A stretch of DNA of 41,135 nt from a virus: IMG/VR virus record IMGVR_UViG_3300046413_000387, positions 1-41,135 of that record. The stretch is one strand, 5' to 3'. A program made the position numbers and the translations under genes. The notes under the pieces are model-generated. The model had not been told where the DNA came from. It did not search any database and was given only the letters and a program-made list of their open reading frames with translations. This document shows positions 7,588 through 15,696 of the stretch, piece by piece. Position 1 is the stretch's first letter; every line of letters starts with the position of its first letter.

Positions 7588-8638
7588 TTTAGAATATGTA
7601 GAAACTCGTTACACGGCACAATGGAAAACAGAACTTCCTCAAGCTATTGCTGATGCTAACGATACTTCTGTTACAATTATAGAAGGTTCATACATAGAAC
7701 AAGATGTTTCCTCAGGAACATTTTTAGATTTCTCAGCAACAAACATTTACAAATCACAGCAAGTACAAAAAATTGCTGAACTGTTTAAAAACGGTGATGT
7801 AAAAGATGGAGATCATTTCTTATTTACAGACGCTTGGCATCCAGGTATTATTAATTTAAAATACATGGCAGAATTACAAAATATTAAAATAATTACACAT
7901 GGATTATGGCACGCAGGCAGTTATGATCCACAGGACTTTTTAGGTAGAATGATAGGAAATAAAAGGTGGGTTAGAAATACAGAGTATGCCATGTTTGATG
8001 CCTTTGATAAAAACTATTTTGCCTCACAATTTCATATAGGTTTATTTGCACAGGAAATGTTTAATGATCCTGAACAACAAAGTTATTTACAAAGCAAAAT
8101 TGTTAGAACAGGTTGGCCTTTTGAATATCTAGGTAACACAATACAAAACGATACAATAGGTGTTGAAAAGGATAACTTAATATTGTTTCCTCACAGAAAC
8201 GCACCAGAAAAACAGTTAGAAATATTTAAAGATTTACAATACATGATGCCTGAATATGATTTTATTAACTGTGCAGAATATGATTTAAAAAAACAGGATT
8301 ATCACAAACTATTAGGACAGGCAAAGATTGTATTTAGTGCTAATCTACAAGAAACATTAGGTATATCTTGTTATGAAATACTATTAGCAGGTGGTTATCC
8401 ACTTGTTCCTGATAGATTGTCTTATAGTGAGATGTATGATAGTGAATTTAAATATCCTAGTGAATGGACTTTAAGTTATGATGATTATCAAAGTAACAAA
8501 CAGGCTATGATAGATAGGATAAAATATATTATGGAAAACTTCAATTCAAATGAATTAAGAAGTGCAGCAGAAGAGAACACAAAAAAATTAACAGAGCAGT
8601 ATTTTTCTGCTAGTAACTTATATCAGGAGCTAAAATGA
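7571..8638 (+). CDS. GT-B fold glycosyltransferase
   Basis: A 355-residue protein. The C-terminal half has features of GT4-type glycosyltransferases: LILFPHRNAPEKQLEIF around 210-225, then KIVFSANLQETLGISCYEILLAGGYPLVPDR, a classic nucleotide-sugar binding segment with the conserved Glu (QETLG...YE). The N-terminal half (DHFLFTDAWHPGI, KIITHGLWHAGSYDP) would hold the acceptor site. It lies between the QueD-like T-fold gene (17-base overlap) and queD (4-base overlap), so it is locked into the 7-deazaguanine operon. The acceptor could be a modified base in DNA, but phages also carry such enzymes for surface glycans. Donor sugar unknown. Confidence 0.82.
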   Translation: MIYLIDLEYVETRYTAQWKTELPQAIADANDTSVTIIEGSYIEQDVSSGTFLDFSATNIYKSQQVQKIAELFKNGDVKDGDHFLFTDAWHPGIINLKYMAELQNIKIITHGLWHAGSYDPQDFLGRMIGNKRWVRNTEYAMFDAFDKNYFASQFHIGLFAQEMFNDPEQQSYLQSKIVRTGWPFEYLGNTIQNDTIGVEKDNLILFPHRNAPEKQLEIFKDLQYMMPEYDFINCAEYDLKKQDYHKLLGQAKIVFSANLQETLGISCYEILLAGGYPLVPDRLSYSEMYDSEFKYPSEWTLSYDDYQSNKQAMIDRIKYIMENFNSNELRSAAEENTKKLTEQYFSASNLYQELK

Positions 8639-9099
8639 ATATGAAAGCGTATAACTATTATTCGACAAAAACTTATGGACACGAAGAAGGATTGTCGTGT
8701 GTATTTAGACAACCTAATGCAACACATAGCCATTGCAGTTTACTACATGGTTATTCTTTGTCCTTTAGTTTTGAATTTGCATGTCAAACTTTAGACGACA
8801 AAAACTGGGTTGTAGACTTTGGTGGATTAAAAGAACTAAAACAATGGTTAAAAGATAATTTCGACCATAAGTTTGCAGTAGCAAAGGATGATCCTGCACT
8901 ACAAGAATTTCTAGGACTAGAACAAAAAGGACTAGCAGATGTTGTTGTAATGAATGGTGTAGGTTGTGAGAAATTTGCAGAACAAGCATATCATTTTGCT
9001 AATGACTTAGTACAAAAACAAACAAATGGCAGATGTTATGCCACACAATGTGAAGTAAGAGAACACGGGGCTAATTCGGCGATATACAAGGCGGCCTAA
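8635..9099 (+). CDS. queD: QueD, 6-carboxytetrahydropterin synthase family
   Basis: Converts dihydroneopterin triphosphate to 6-carboxytetrahydropterin, the step between FolE and QueE. The 154-residue protein has the T-fold signatures: HSHCSLLHGYSLSF with the candidate catalytic Cys34 and metal-site histidines, VVDFGGLKELKQWL, the dyad FDHKF at 76-80, and EVREHGANSAIY near the C-terminus with E143 and H144. Two details differ from E. coli QueD. The HGH motif reads HGY, and the N-terminal zinc His is not at its usual place (VFRQ instead of AHR). This looks like a divergent phage-type QueD, still with the key Cys and DH pair. The stop codon is immediately followed by the ATG of gp47. Confidence 0.88.
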   Translation: MNMKAYNYYSTKTYGHEEGLSCVFRQPNATHSHCSLLHGYSLSFSFEFACQTLDDKNWVVDFGGLKELKQWLKDNFDHKFAVAKDDPALQEFLGLEQKGLADVVVMNGVGCEKFAEQAYHFANDLVQKQTNGRCYATQCEVREHGANSAIYKAA

Positions 9100-10161
9100 A
9101 TGAAAATCGCCTTAGTTACTGATACGCATTTCGGTGCGAGACAAGACAATTTACAATTCGACGCTTACTTCGAACAATTCTATACAGATTTTTTCTTTCC
9201 GTATTTACAAGAACACGGAATAAAAACGATATGTCATTTAGGTGATATATTTGATAGGCGTAAGTATATAAACTTCAATACATTAAAGTCTTGTAAAAGA
9301 TACTTCTTCGCTAAAGCAGCAGAGTTAGGTATTGAAATACATATGATACCTGGTAATCATGATACTTACTTTAAAAATACAAACGATGTCAATAGCCCTA
9401 ATTTATTATTAGGAGAATATGATAACATAACATTATATGAGGAACCAACTGAAATAATGTTAGACAGACATAAGGTATTATATTTACCTTGGATATGTGG
9501 AGAAAATTATGACAGGACTATGGCCAAAATTAAAGAATCAGATGCAAAGACTGTATTCGGACATTTCGAATTCGCAGGTTACGACATGCTTCCTGGAATG
9601 CCTAATCTTCATGGCATGGATCCTAACACTTTTGACGGTTATGATCTTGTGGTCAGCGGCCACTTTCATCATCGTCATAGCAGAGGGAATATTACATACA
9701 TGGGCAACCCTTACGAAATCACTTGGTCTGACTATGACGACCCTCGTGGATTCGCCTTATTCGACACGGTTGAAGGAAGTTTGGAATATCATGACAACCC
9801 GTTTAGAATCTTCCATAAAATTTATTACGACGATTCAACTTTCGAGGGCGTCAATGATATTAGGAACTACGATTTTAATCCTATTATTGGTGGTGTTGTT
9901 AAGCTTATTGTAACAAAGAAAACAGATTACAAATTGTTTGATAGTTTTGTAGACAAATTATATCTTAATAACTTATTAGACTTAAAAATTATAGAAGACT
10001 TCTCAGAGTTTGAGGACGAGGCATTAGGAGATGATATTAATTTAGAAGATACAATGACACTTCTAAAAGAATATGTAGATGTAGTTGAAACAGACTTAGA
10101 TAAACAAAAAATTAAAAACTTATTGCAGACACTTTATTTAGAAGCACAAGATACTATATGA
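9100..10161 (+). CDS. gp47: gp47, recombination nuclease (Mre11-like)
   Basis: Nuclease subunit of the gp46/gp47 complex, the phage Mre11-Rad50/SbcCD equivalent, which resects DNA ends for recombination-dependent replication and helps degrade host DNA. It is 353 residues. Metallophosphoesterase motifs are complete: D8 and H10 in VTDTHFG, D49 in HLGDIFDRR, N86-H87 in GNHD, and SGHFHHRHS further on. The start ATG directly abuts the queD stop, and the end overlaps the gp46 start by four bases (ATGA). Firm assignment from motifs, size and pairing. Confidence 0.97.
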   Translation: MKIALVTDTHFGARQDNLQFDAYFEQFYTDFFFPYLQEHGIKTICHLGDIFDRRKYINFNTLKSCKRYFFAKAAELGIEIHMIPGNHDTYFKNTNDVNSPNLLLGEYDNITLYEEPTEIMLDRHKVLYLPWICGENYDRTMAKIKESDAKTVFGHFEFAGYDMLPGMPNLHGMDPNTFDGYDLVVSGHFHHRHSRGNITYMGNPYEITWSDYDDPRGFALFDTVEGSLEYHDNPFRIFHKIYYDDSTFEGVNDIRNYDFNPIIGGVVKLIVTKKTDYKLFDSFVDKLYLNNLLDLKIIEDFSEFEDEALGDDINLEDTMTLLKEYVDVVETDLDKQKIKNLLQTLYLEAQDTI

Positions 10162-11864
10162 TACACTTTAAAAATATTAGATGGAAAAATTTCCTTTCAA
10201 CAGGAAATGCGTGGACAGAAGTAGACTTTCAAAGGTCACCAAGTACATTAATTATTGGTGAAAATGGAAGTGGTAAATCCACTATGTTAGATGCTTTGAC
10301 ATATACTTTGTTCAACAAACCTTTTAGAAGTGTAACCATTCCTCAACTTGTTAATTCTATTAATGGGAAGAACATGGTTGCAGAAATTAACTTTCAAATA
10401 GGTAGTAAAAATTATTTGATAAGAAGAGGATTTGGGCCTAGAATATTTGATATAGAAATTGATGGTGAAAAATTAGATAGTGATGCCAACATTAGAGATA
10501 TGCAAAAGTTTCTAGAGGAAAATATCCTTAAACTTAATTACAAATCTTTTACACAGATTGTGATGTTAGGAAGTACATCATTTACTCCGTTTATGCAGTT
10601 ACACTTAGGTGCAAGACGTGAGATTATTGAGGACTTACTTGACATAAGTATATTTTCATCTATGAATCAAGTCCTTAAAGGTAAGTATGTACAACTTGAA
10701 AACCAACAAAGAGTTATAGAAGGTGAAATAGAAGTAGCTAAGCAGAAAGCAAAAGTTCAAGAGGAATATATACTAACACTAGAGACAGATAAACAGGCGA
10801 AAGTCGATGACATTCTTAAACAATTAAAGGAAGAAAAGAATGCGGTCCAGACAAATCAAGAAACGGCAAATGACCTCCATGAGGAGAAGGAGGCGCTTGG
10901 CGATGTTACTAGCACAAAAGCGCAACTCGACAAATACCGAGACAGATTCCAAAGACAAATAGAACAACACGAAAAGGCCCTGGCGTTCTTTGAAAATAAT
11001 GATGAGTGTCCTACTTGTCAACAGGGTATACCACACGAACACAAAGATGAATTATCCTCAAAGGATAAAGATAAAATTAATGAAATACAAACGGCATTAG
11101 AAGAATTAGAGAAGAAGTATACGGAAGTTAATGCCTTATGCAACAAAGTAATTGAAATAGATGAAAAGATAATGGACGCTAATAACGAAATTATTACTCA
11201 TCAAAGAATTGTCCAACGTCTACAGTTAGAACTAAATGATACAGAAACAAAAGTAGGAAATATCACAGAAGAAAAGGCAAAGTTAAAAAAATTAGCAAAA
11301 ACAACTTTGTCTAAAGTAGAAGATAAAACGGACCTCACTCAAGAAGAACATTATTATAATGTAGCCAGAGCTATGTTAAAAGATTCTGGTATAAAAACTA
11401 AGATTATTAAAGAATATTTACCTATTATTAATAAATTAGTTAATAAATATCTACAGGCTATGGACTTTTTTGTTCAATTTGACCTTGATGAAACATTTAA
11501 GGAAACAATTAAGTCTAGACACCGAGATAAATTTAGTTACGCATCATTTTCAGAAGGCGAAAAACAAAGAATAGATCTCGCATTAGTATTTACTTGGCGA
11601 ACTATTGCTAAAATGAAAAATAGCGCAAGCACTAACATACTATTATTAGATGAGGTGTTTGATAGTTCATTAGATGTGAACGGTACAGACTATGTTATGA
11701 CTCTATTGAATACAATAGGAGAAGACACGAACGTATTTGTTATATCTCATAAAGGCGATCAATTGTTTGACAAATTTAGAAGTGTAATTAGATTTGAAAA
11801 GAGGCAGAATTATTCTGTCTTAGAAAACAGGAAACAAGAGAACGATTTTGAGCAAGGGAAGTAA
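10158..11864 (+). CDS. gp46: gp46, recombination ATPase (Rad50/SbcC-like)
   Basis: ATPase partner of gp47. The 568-residue protein has Walker A GENGSGKS at 34-41, a long charged coiled-coil interrupted by a zinc hook CPTC (C284 and C287), and a C-terminal lobe with the signature FSEGEKQRIDLAL and Walker B LLLDEVFDSSLD. The order (head, coil, hook, coil, head) is that of SMC-like nucleases. The length is close to T4 gp46 (560). The gene overlaps gp47 by four bases and the following glutaredoxin gene by 17 bases. Confidence 0.97.
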   Translation: MIHFKNIRWKNFLSTGNAWTEVDFQRSPSTLIIGENGSGKSTMLDALTYTLFNKPFRSVTIPQLVNSINGKNMVAEINFQIGSKNYLIRRGFGPRIFDIEIDGEKLDSDANIRDMQKFLEENILKLNYKSFTQIVMLGSTSFTPFMQLHLGARREIIEDLLDISIFSSMNQVLKGKYVQLENQQRVIEGEIEVAKQKAKVQEEYILTLETDKQAKVDDILKQLKEEKNAVQTNQETANDLHEEKEALGDVTSTKAQLDKYRDRFQRQIEQHEKALAFFENNDECPTCQQGIPHEHKDELSSKDKDKINEIQTALEELEKKYTEVNALCNKVIEIDEKIMDANNEIITHQRIVQRLQLELNDTETKVGNITEEKAKLKKLAKTTLSKVEDKTDLTQEEHYYNVARAMLKDSGIKTKIIKEYLPIINKLVNKYLQAMDFFVQFDLDETFKETIKSRHRDKFSYASFSEGEKQRIDLALVFTWRTIAKMKNSASTNILLLDEVFDSSLDVNGTDYVMTLLNTIGEDTNVFVISHKGDQLFDKFRSVIRFEKRQNYSVLENRKQENDFEQGK

Positions 11865-12153
11865 ACGTAGACCAGAAAAAGGTGACGCATACAGAAATAA
11901 TTGGGACAGAATTTTTAATAAAAGGAAAGACATGATTGAAATATATGGAAAGACTAGATGTTCATTTTGTAATTCAGCAAAGGCACTAGCAGAATCAAAG
12001 GGACGTGACTATAAGTATTATCTTTTAGACGCGGATTATACTGAAGAGGAGTTTTTTGAAAAATTCCCTGGGGCTAGAACATTCCCTCAGATTGTTGTAG
12101 AGGGAAAAGCTATTGGCGGATTTCAAGAACTACAGCAGGTACTTAAAGGTTAA
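11848..12153 (+). CDS. Glutaredoxin with basic N-terminal extension
   Basis: A 101-residue protein in one frame. Residues about 29-101 are a glutaredoxin: RCSFC active site (C38 and C41), cis-Pro loop FPQIVVEG, and the GGFQEL glutathione-binding turn. Residues 1-28 (SKGSKRRPEKGD, NNWDRIF) look like a separate short basic protein type that I associate with marine T4-like phages, here joined in frame. The start at TTG 11848 overlaps gp46. An internal ATG at 11932 could give the bare glutaredoxin from the same message. Glutaredoxin would reduce phage ribonucleotide reductase or other disulfides; no reductase gene is in this window. The domain call is firm, the fusion an observation. Confidence 0.87.
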   Translation: MSKGSKRRPEKGDAYRNNWDRIFNKRKDMIEIYGKTRCSFCNSAKALAESKGRDYKYYLLDADYTEEEFFEKFPGARTFPQIVVEGKAIGGFQELQQVLKG

Positions 12154-12168
12154 CAAGTGGAATTCAAT

Positions 12169-12510
12169 ATGGAAACATATAGACCATTACCAAAAGGTTT
12201 AACGATACTAGAATCCAAAATAGATGGATTAGGATTACACGCATCTATGCCTCATAATGCAGGAACAGTATTTGGAGAAACTCATGTCTTAGTACATAGT
12301 AGAGATAGACATGAATGGATTAGAACTCCACTAGGAGGTTTTATAAATCATAGTAATACTCCTAATTGTTTTATTACAACGGATGCGGGAGACAGAACTT
12401 TATACGCAATAAAGCCCATTAAAAAAGGCGAAGAGATAACAGTATTTTATAGATTTAAAGGGTACGATGGTATCATAGGAGATACTGGAGCACCTGACAT
12501 AGGATGTTAA
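12169..12510 (+). CDS. Small SET-domain protein
   Basis: A 113-residue protein that is almost entirely a SET domain, the fold of protein lysine methyltransferases. Visible motifs: GLGLHASMPHNAGTV (SAM-binding G.G element), GGFINHSNTPNC (the NHS.xPNC core with pseudoknot residues), and LYAIKPIKKGEEITVFY (closing GEE.t..Y). ATG 12169 was chosen; GTG 12157 in the same frame is possible and adds four residues. The pre- and post-SET cysteine domains are absent, as in many bacterial and viral stand-alone SET proteins. The substrate is unknown; a host or phage protein lysine is the family expectation. Confidence 0.87.
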   Translation: METYRPLPKGLTILESKIDGLGLHASMPHNAGTVFGETHVLVHSRDRHEWIRTPLGGFINHSNTPNCFITTDAGDRTLYAIKPIKKGEEITVFYRFKGYDGIIGDTGAPDIGC

Positions 12511-12511
12511 G

Positions 12512-13087
12512 ATGGAAGAAGCAGTAATAACAGAAACAGAAACAACAGAACTAGATGGATTAGAATTAATCGATCCTGGAAGTGAACTATTAAAACGTGC
12601 ACCGACTCCGTTTGATTTTGAACTTGATAACGCTGAGGAATTGAGCGAACAACTTATAGAAGCTATGAAAAAACTAGGAGGAGTTGGACTTTCTGCTAAC
12701 CAAGTAGGAATAGACAAATCAGTTTTTGTTATAGGAGACCAAGGAGACTTTACAAAAACATTTTTCAACCCTGTGGTTGTGGGTGTTAGTGAAGAAACAG
12801 AAGTTATGAAAGAAGGTTGTTTATCCTTCCCAGGTTTGTGGTTAATGGTATCACGCCCTAAACAAGTTTCAATTAAGTATACTGATTTAAAAGGTGAAGA
12901 AATTATTGAGACATATGAAAGTGTAACGGCAAGAGTAATACTACATGAATACGACCACATGCTAGGGTTCAACTTTACACAAAGAGTTTCCAAAATGAAA
13001 TTAGAACGTGCAATTAAGGCGTTCAATAAAAAACTTAAAAAACACCAAAGACACTTAGCTTTACAAGCAGCTAACATAAATAACTAA
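12512..13087 (+). CDS. def: Peptide deformylase
   Basis: Removes the N-formyl group from nascent proteins. The 191-residue protein has the three metal-site motifs: GVGLSANQVG at 57-66, EGCLSFPG with ligand C103, and HEYDH at 145-149 (two His ligands and the catalytic Glu). The extra 15 acidic residues at the N-terminus are poorly conserved-looking. Phage deformylases are known from marine T4-like phages, where they are thought to speed maturation of phage-favoured proteins. Here the gene sits two bases after a SET-domain gene and one gene before a ClpP-like protease, which suggests a protein-handling block. Confidence 0.95.
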   Translation: MEEAVITETETTELDGLELIDPGSELLKRAPTPFDFELDNAEELSEQLIEAMKKLGGVGLSANQVGIDKSVFVIGDQGDFTKTFFNPVVVGVSEETEVMKEGCLSFPGLWLMVSRPKQVSIKYTDLKGEEIIETYESVTARVILHEYDHMLGFNFTQRVSKMKLERAIKAFNKKLKKHQRHLALQAANINN

Positions 13088-13104
13088 AAGAACAGGAGAA
13101 CAAA

Positions 13105-13458
13105 ATGGCAGACGATACTTTTGATTTCGGATTCACGGCTGTAGATGAACCAAGTGATAATGTACAGCAGCCTGGACCTGCTCTAAATAATGATGAAGTG
13201 CTTGATAAATTACAGCAGTTAGAAGCTAAAATTTTACAAGCAGATAATTCAAATATGGTGAACGAACATAGGGCTCTTATCGAGTCAGATGTTGCAAGCA
13301 AACTTCGTGATGTTGAAGATCTTGTACTACCTTTACTATATAATTTACAAAAGAATCCTGAAAAGGAATATATTCATTGGCCAAATAGAACGACTATTAT
13401 TGATAAACAAATTGAAAAAATTAAGGCGGTAACAAGATACTATGAGCGAATCAACTAA
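13105..13458 (+). CDS. Small conserved phage protein, unknown
   Basis: A 117-residue acidic protein with a good ribosome site (ACAGGAGAACAAA before ATG). The first 30 residues are low-complexity and probably disordered. Residues 33-80 look helical or coiled (EVLDKLQQLEAKILQ). The C-terminal part holds YIHWPNRTTIIDKQIEKI, a pattern I recognise as recurrent in small proteins of marine T4-like phages. No enzymatic motif is visible. It overlaps the ClpP-like gene by 17 bases. Confidence 0.8.
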   Translation: MADDTFDFGFTAVDEPSDNVQQPGPALNNDEVLDKLQQLEAKILQADNSNMVNEHRALIESDVASKLRDVEDLVLPLLYNLQKNPEKEYIHWPNRTTIIDKQIEKIKAVTRYYERIN

Positions 13459-14044
13459 ACCAATAAACAATCCTCAGCAACTAGGTAACGCATTCGAACG
13501 CCCGGTTGCTAGGATATTTGATTTATATCTCTCAGGCGCAATAGAATCGGCAGAGAAATATCAGGATTGGAACCAGATTTTACGGTCATCAGGTGAAAAT
13601 GATGTAATCGTAATGCACATCAATAGCAATGGAGGTAATATATTTACTTGTATTCAATTGATGCGAAGTATAAGGGAGACTCAAGGAACAGTCGTAGCTT
13701 CAGTAGAAGGTATGTGTTTCTCAGCAGCAACTCTTTTATTCTTAGTTTCTGATGTATGTGAAATTAGCGAGCACTCGCACTTTATGTTTCATACATACAG
13801 TTCAGGAGCTTGGGGAAAAGGTAACGAACAGTTAGAGTCAGTTATGGCTGATGATAAGTGGGCTCGTGCTTTATTTAAAGACGTATATAAAGACTTCTTA
13901 TCATCAGATGAGCTAAAAGAAATGATGCAAGGTAGGGACTTTTGGTTATCAGCAGATGAAGTTACAAAACGTCTCGAGGCAAGGAATAAGAAAAACGCAA
14001 AAGCTCAACCTCGTAAAAAGCTATTGCAAAAACAAGGAAAGTAA
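13442..14044 (+). CDS. ClpP-like serine protease
   Basis: A 200-residue crotonase-fold protease. The catalytic triad is readable: S94 in GMCFSAATLLF, H117 in FMFHTYSSG, and D166 in GRDFWLSADEV. The INSNGG oxyanion-hole strand lies at 60-65. The closest pattern is ClpP, although the Ser motif is CFSAA rather than the usual ASMAA. The C-terminal tail is very basic (KKNAKAQPRKKLLQKQGK). In phages such proteases may act as a prohead protease or work with host Clp ATPases; the distance from head genes here favours the latter, as inference. Its stop overlaps the ATG of the outer-membrane receptor gene by one base. Confidence 0.9.
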   Translation: MSESTKPINNPQQLGNAFERPVARIFDLYLSGAIESAEKYQDWNQILRSSGENDVIVMHINSNGGNIFTCIQLMRSIRETQGTVVASVEGMCFSAATLLFLVSDVCEISEHSHFMFHTYSSGAWGKGNEQLESVMADDKWARALFKDVYKDFLSSDELKEMMQGRDFWLSADEVTKRLEARNKKNAKAQPRKKLLQKQGK

Positions 14045-15591
14045 TGAAAAATATATTATGGGCGCTACTATTCGCCTTACTAACTACCACGGCTACTGCT
14101 GAAGAAGTAGAAGAAGTGATTGTTGTCGGAGCATATATTGTTGAAGGCAATGCAGACGTAGAATATGATGACACTTTATTGGAATCTATTATGCCAACTA
14201 AAAGTTATGTCGCAGGAGGCCCTGGAGCCTTTCAAGGCATTATGTTGAATGGTACTGATACTAAGCATACAGCTGTTTATAAAAATGGTGTACCTGTTAA
14301 TGATCCTAGTTCTGGGTGGTTCGATTTCGGAACAGAACTAATTACAGGACAGAATACAAAACTTATATCAGGACCTAATAGTGTACAATTTGGAAGTGGC
14401 TCAATGGGTGGAGTAGTTCTTATAGAGGACGACTTAAAACAAAGAGAGTTTATCAGTAAAATTGCTGATGATAAAACATTCTTATTTACATCAATTGATG
14501 GTTTTCAGTTAGCACATTATAAAGGGACAAATGGTTCTGTTAGAAGTGATAATACAGAAAACGATTGGTATGAAAATACAACTGCTAAATTTGGTGGTGA
14601 TGTAAATGGTTGGAGTATCAGAGGAGAATATACTGATTACAATTATGATTACGATAATTGTTGGATGCCTGATTTCTCAGTATCTAATATATGTAATCAA
14701 GACGGAGAGAAAACATTTTTATCTGTAAGAAATGATATTGTTACTATAGGTTATATGAGTAATGATGCAACACATAATACAGGGTTTGAATTAGACACAG
14801 AAAGATATTATCTTGATGCAACAGTTTACCAAGGTTATGGTATGGAGTTAGGGCTTACAGGACAGAAAGAAACATACAACAAAATAGATAGAGATATTGG
14901 TTCCGTATGGTTTACTTGGACAGATGACAGAGGAGTTTCTGTTGGATTACGCTACGAAGAAGATGCTGAAATTATCAGAGTAGGATACGAAACTGATGTT
15001 GTAAAAGTTTCTGTAGGTAATAGTTACAGACGTCCTAATCTATATGAAGAAAATGGTGACGACTGGGTATCAGCAAATCCTAATCTACTTCCTGAGGAAG
15101 GCATGGGTATTGATGTAACTTGGAACAAATTCTCAGCATTCTATAATGAATTTAAAGAAGGTATTGATTTCGATATGTCAGCATATCAATATGTGAACAC
15201 AGGTTCATACGATGCTTATGGTCTTAAATTTATGAATCAATGGGTAACGAACACAGGGTCATTCTTTTTCTCTACTACATATACACAAACAGATAAAATC
15301 AGAGTTCCTGATTGGATGACTAAAATATCATACTGGACAGCAGGAAGAATAGGTAGTATCCCATGGACTGCAGAGGTAGCATACATCTCAGAACTTAATA
15401 AAGGGGCTGACTTTGATGGCAGAGAAATCGACGATGTAGACAACATAGATCTACGTTGGTCCATACAACCTACTGCTAAGTCTACATTAATGTTCGCGAT
15501 TAATGATGTTTTAGACAATAATTTTGAAGTTTTACCCGATTATCCAGCAGGAGGACGTGAATTTACGCTAAGCTACCGCGTAACCTATTGA
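14044..15591 (+). CDS. TonB-dependent outer-membrane receptor, BtuB-type
   Basis: A 515-residue predicted outer-membrane protein. Residues 1-19 form a Sec signal peptide (MKNILWALLFALLTTTATA). The mature start EEVEEVIVVGA resembles the TonB box region of many receptors. The plug domain follows: LNGTDTKHTAVYKNGVPVNDPSSG, then LISGPNSVQFGSGSMGGVVLI, matching the BtuB-type plug (DGVPVNDP, GP.S.lYGSGA.GGV). The remaining 380 or so residues alternate polar and aromatic residues as beta-strands, ending FTLSYRVTY with the terminal aromatic needed for BAM assembly. The length is at the short end (E. coli BtuB about 600), so extracellular loops are probably trimmed. Two cysteines about 15 residues apart (NCWMPD, NICNQ) could form a loop disulfide. 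It is coupled to the ClpP-like gene by TAATG. Possible roles: cobalamin or siderophore uptake, or receptor masking. Confidence 0.87.
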   Translation: MKNILWALLFALLTTTATAEEVEEVIVVGAYIVEGNADVEYDDTLLESIMPTKSYVAGGPGAFQGIMLNGTDTKHTAVYKNGVPVNDPSSGWFDFGTELITGQNTKLISGPNSVQFGSGSMGGVVLIEDDLKQREFISKIADDKTFLFTSIDGFQLAHYKGTNGSVRSDNTENDWYENTTAKFGGDVNGWSIRGEYTDYNYDYDNCWMPDFSVSNICNQDGEKTFLSVRNDIVTIGYMSNDATHNTGFELDTERYYLDATVYQGYGMELGLTGQKETYNKIDRDIGSVWFTWTDDRGVSVGLRYEEDAEIIRVGYETDVVKVSVGNSYRRPNLYEENGDDWVSANPNLLPEEGMGIDVTWNKFSAFYNEFKEGIDFDMSAYQYVNTGSYDAYGLKFMNQWVTNTGSFFFSTTYTQTDKIRVPDWMTKISYWTAGRIGSIPWTAEVAYISELNKGADFDGREIDDVDNIDLRWSIQPTAKSTLMFAINDVLDNNFEVLPDYPAGGREFTLSYRVTY

Positions 15592-15632
15592 AATAAATAG
15601 AGAAAAGATTTCAAAAAAACGCACAAAAGTGC

Positions 15633-15661
15633 TTGACTTTAGCTTCTATAGGTGCTATCAT
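15633..15661 (+). promoter_or_regulatory. Early-type promoter, TATCAT subclass, before cobT-like gene
   Basis: TTGACT (15633-15638), 17-base spacer, TATCAT (15656-15661). The spacer starts TTAGCTTC. The segment 15653-15680, running from TGC before the -10 into the leader (ATACACATAAACT then six A), is identical to those at 18100-18127 and 36612-36639. This is the only promoter-like site between the receptor gene and the 784-residue gene. Confidence 0.85.
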
Positions 15662-15696
15662 ATACACATAAACTAAAAAAGTGAGGATTTTTAGCA

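Noticed and set aside
2746-9099. QueC or a QueF-like nitrile enzyme in the cluster
   Set aside because: No SGGxDS ATP-pyrophosphatase motif or QueF pattern is visible in any frame of the region.
9497-9913. 138-residue + strand frame inside gp47
   Set aside because: Out-of-frame shadow of gp47, whose metallophosphoesterase motifs are complete.
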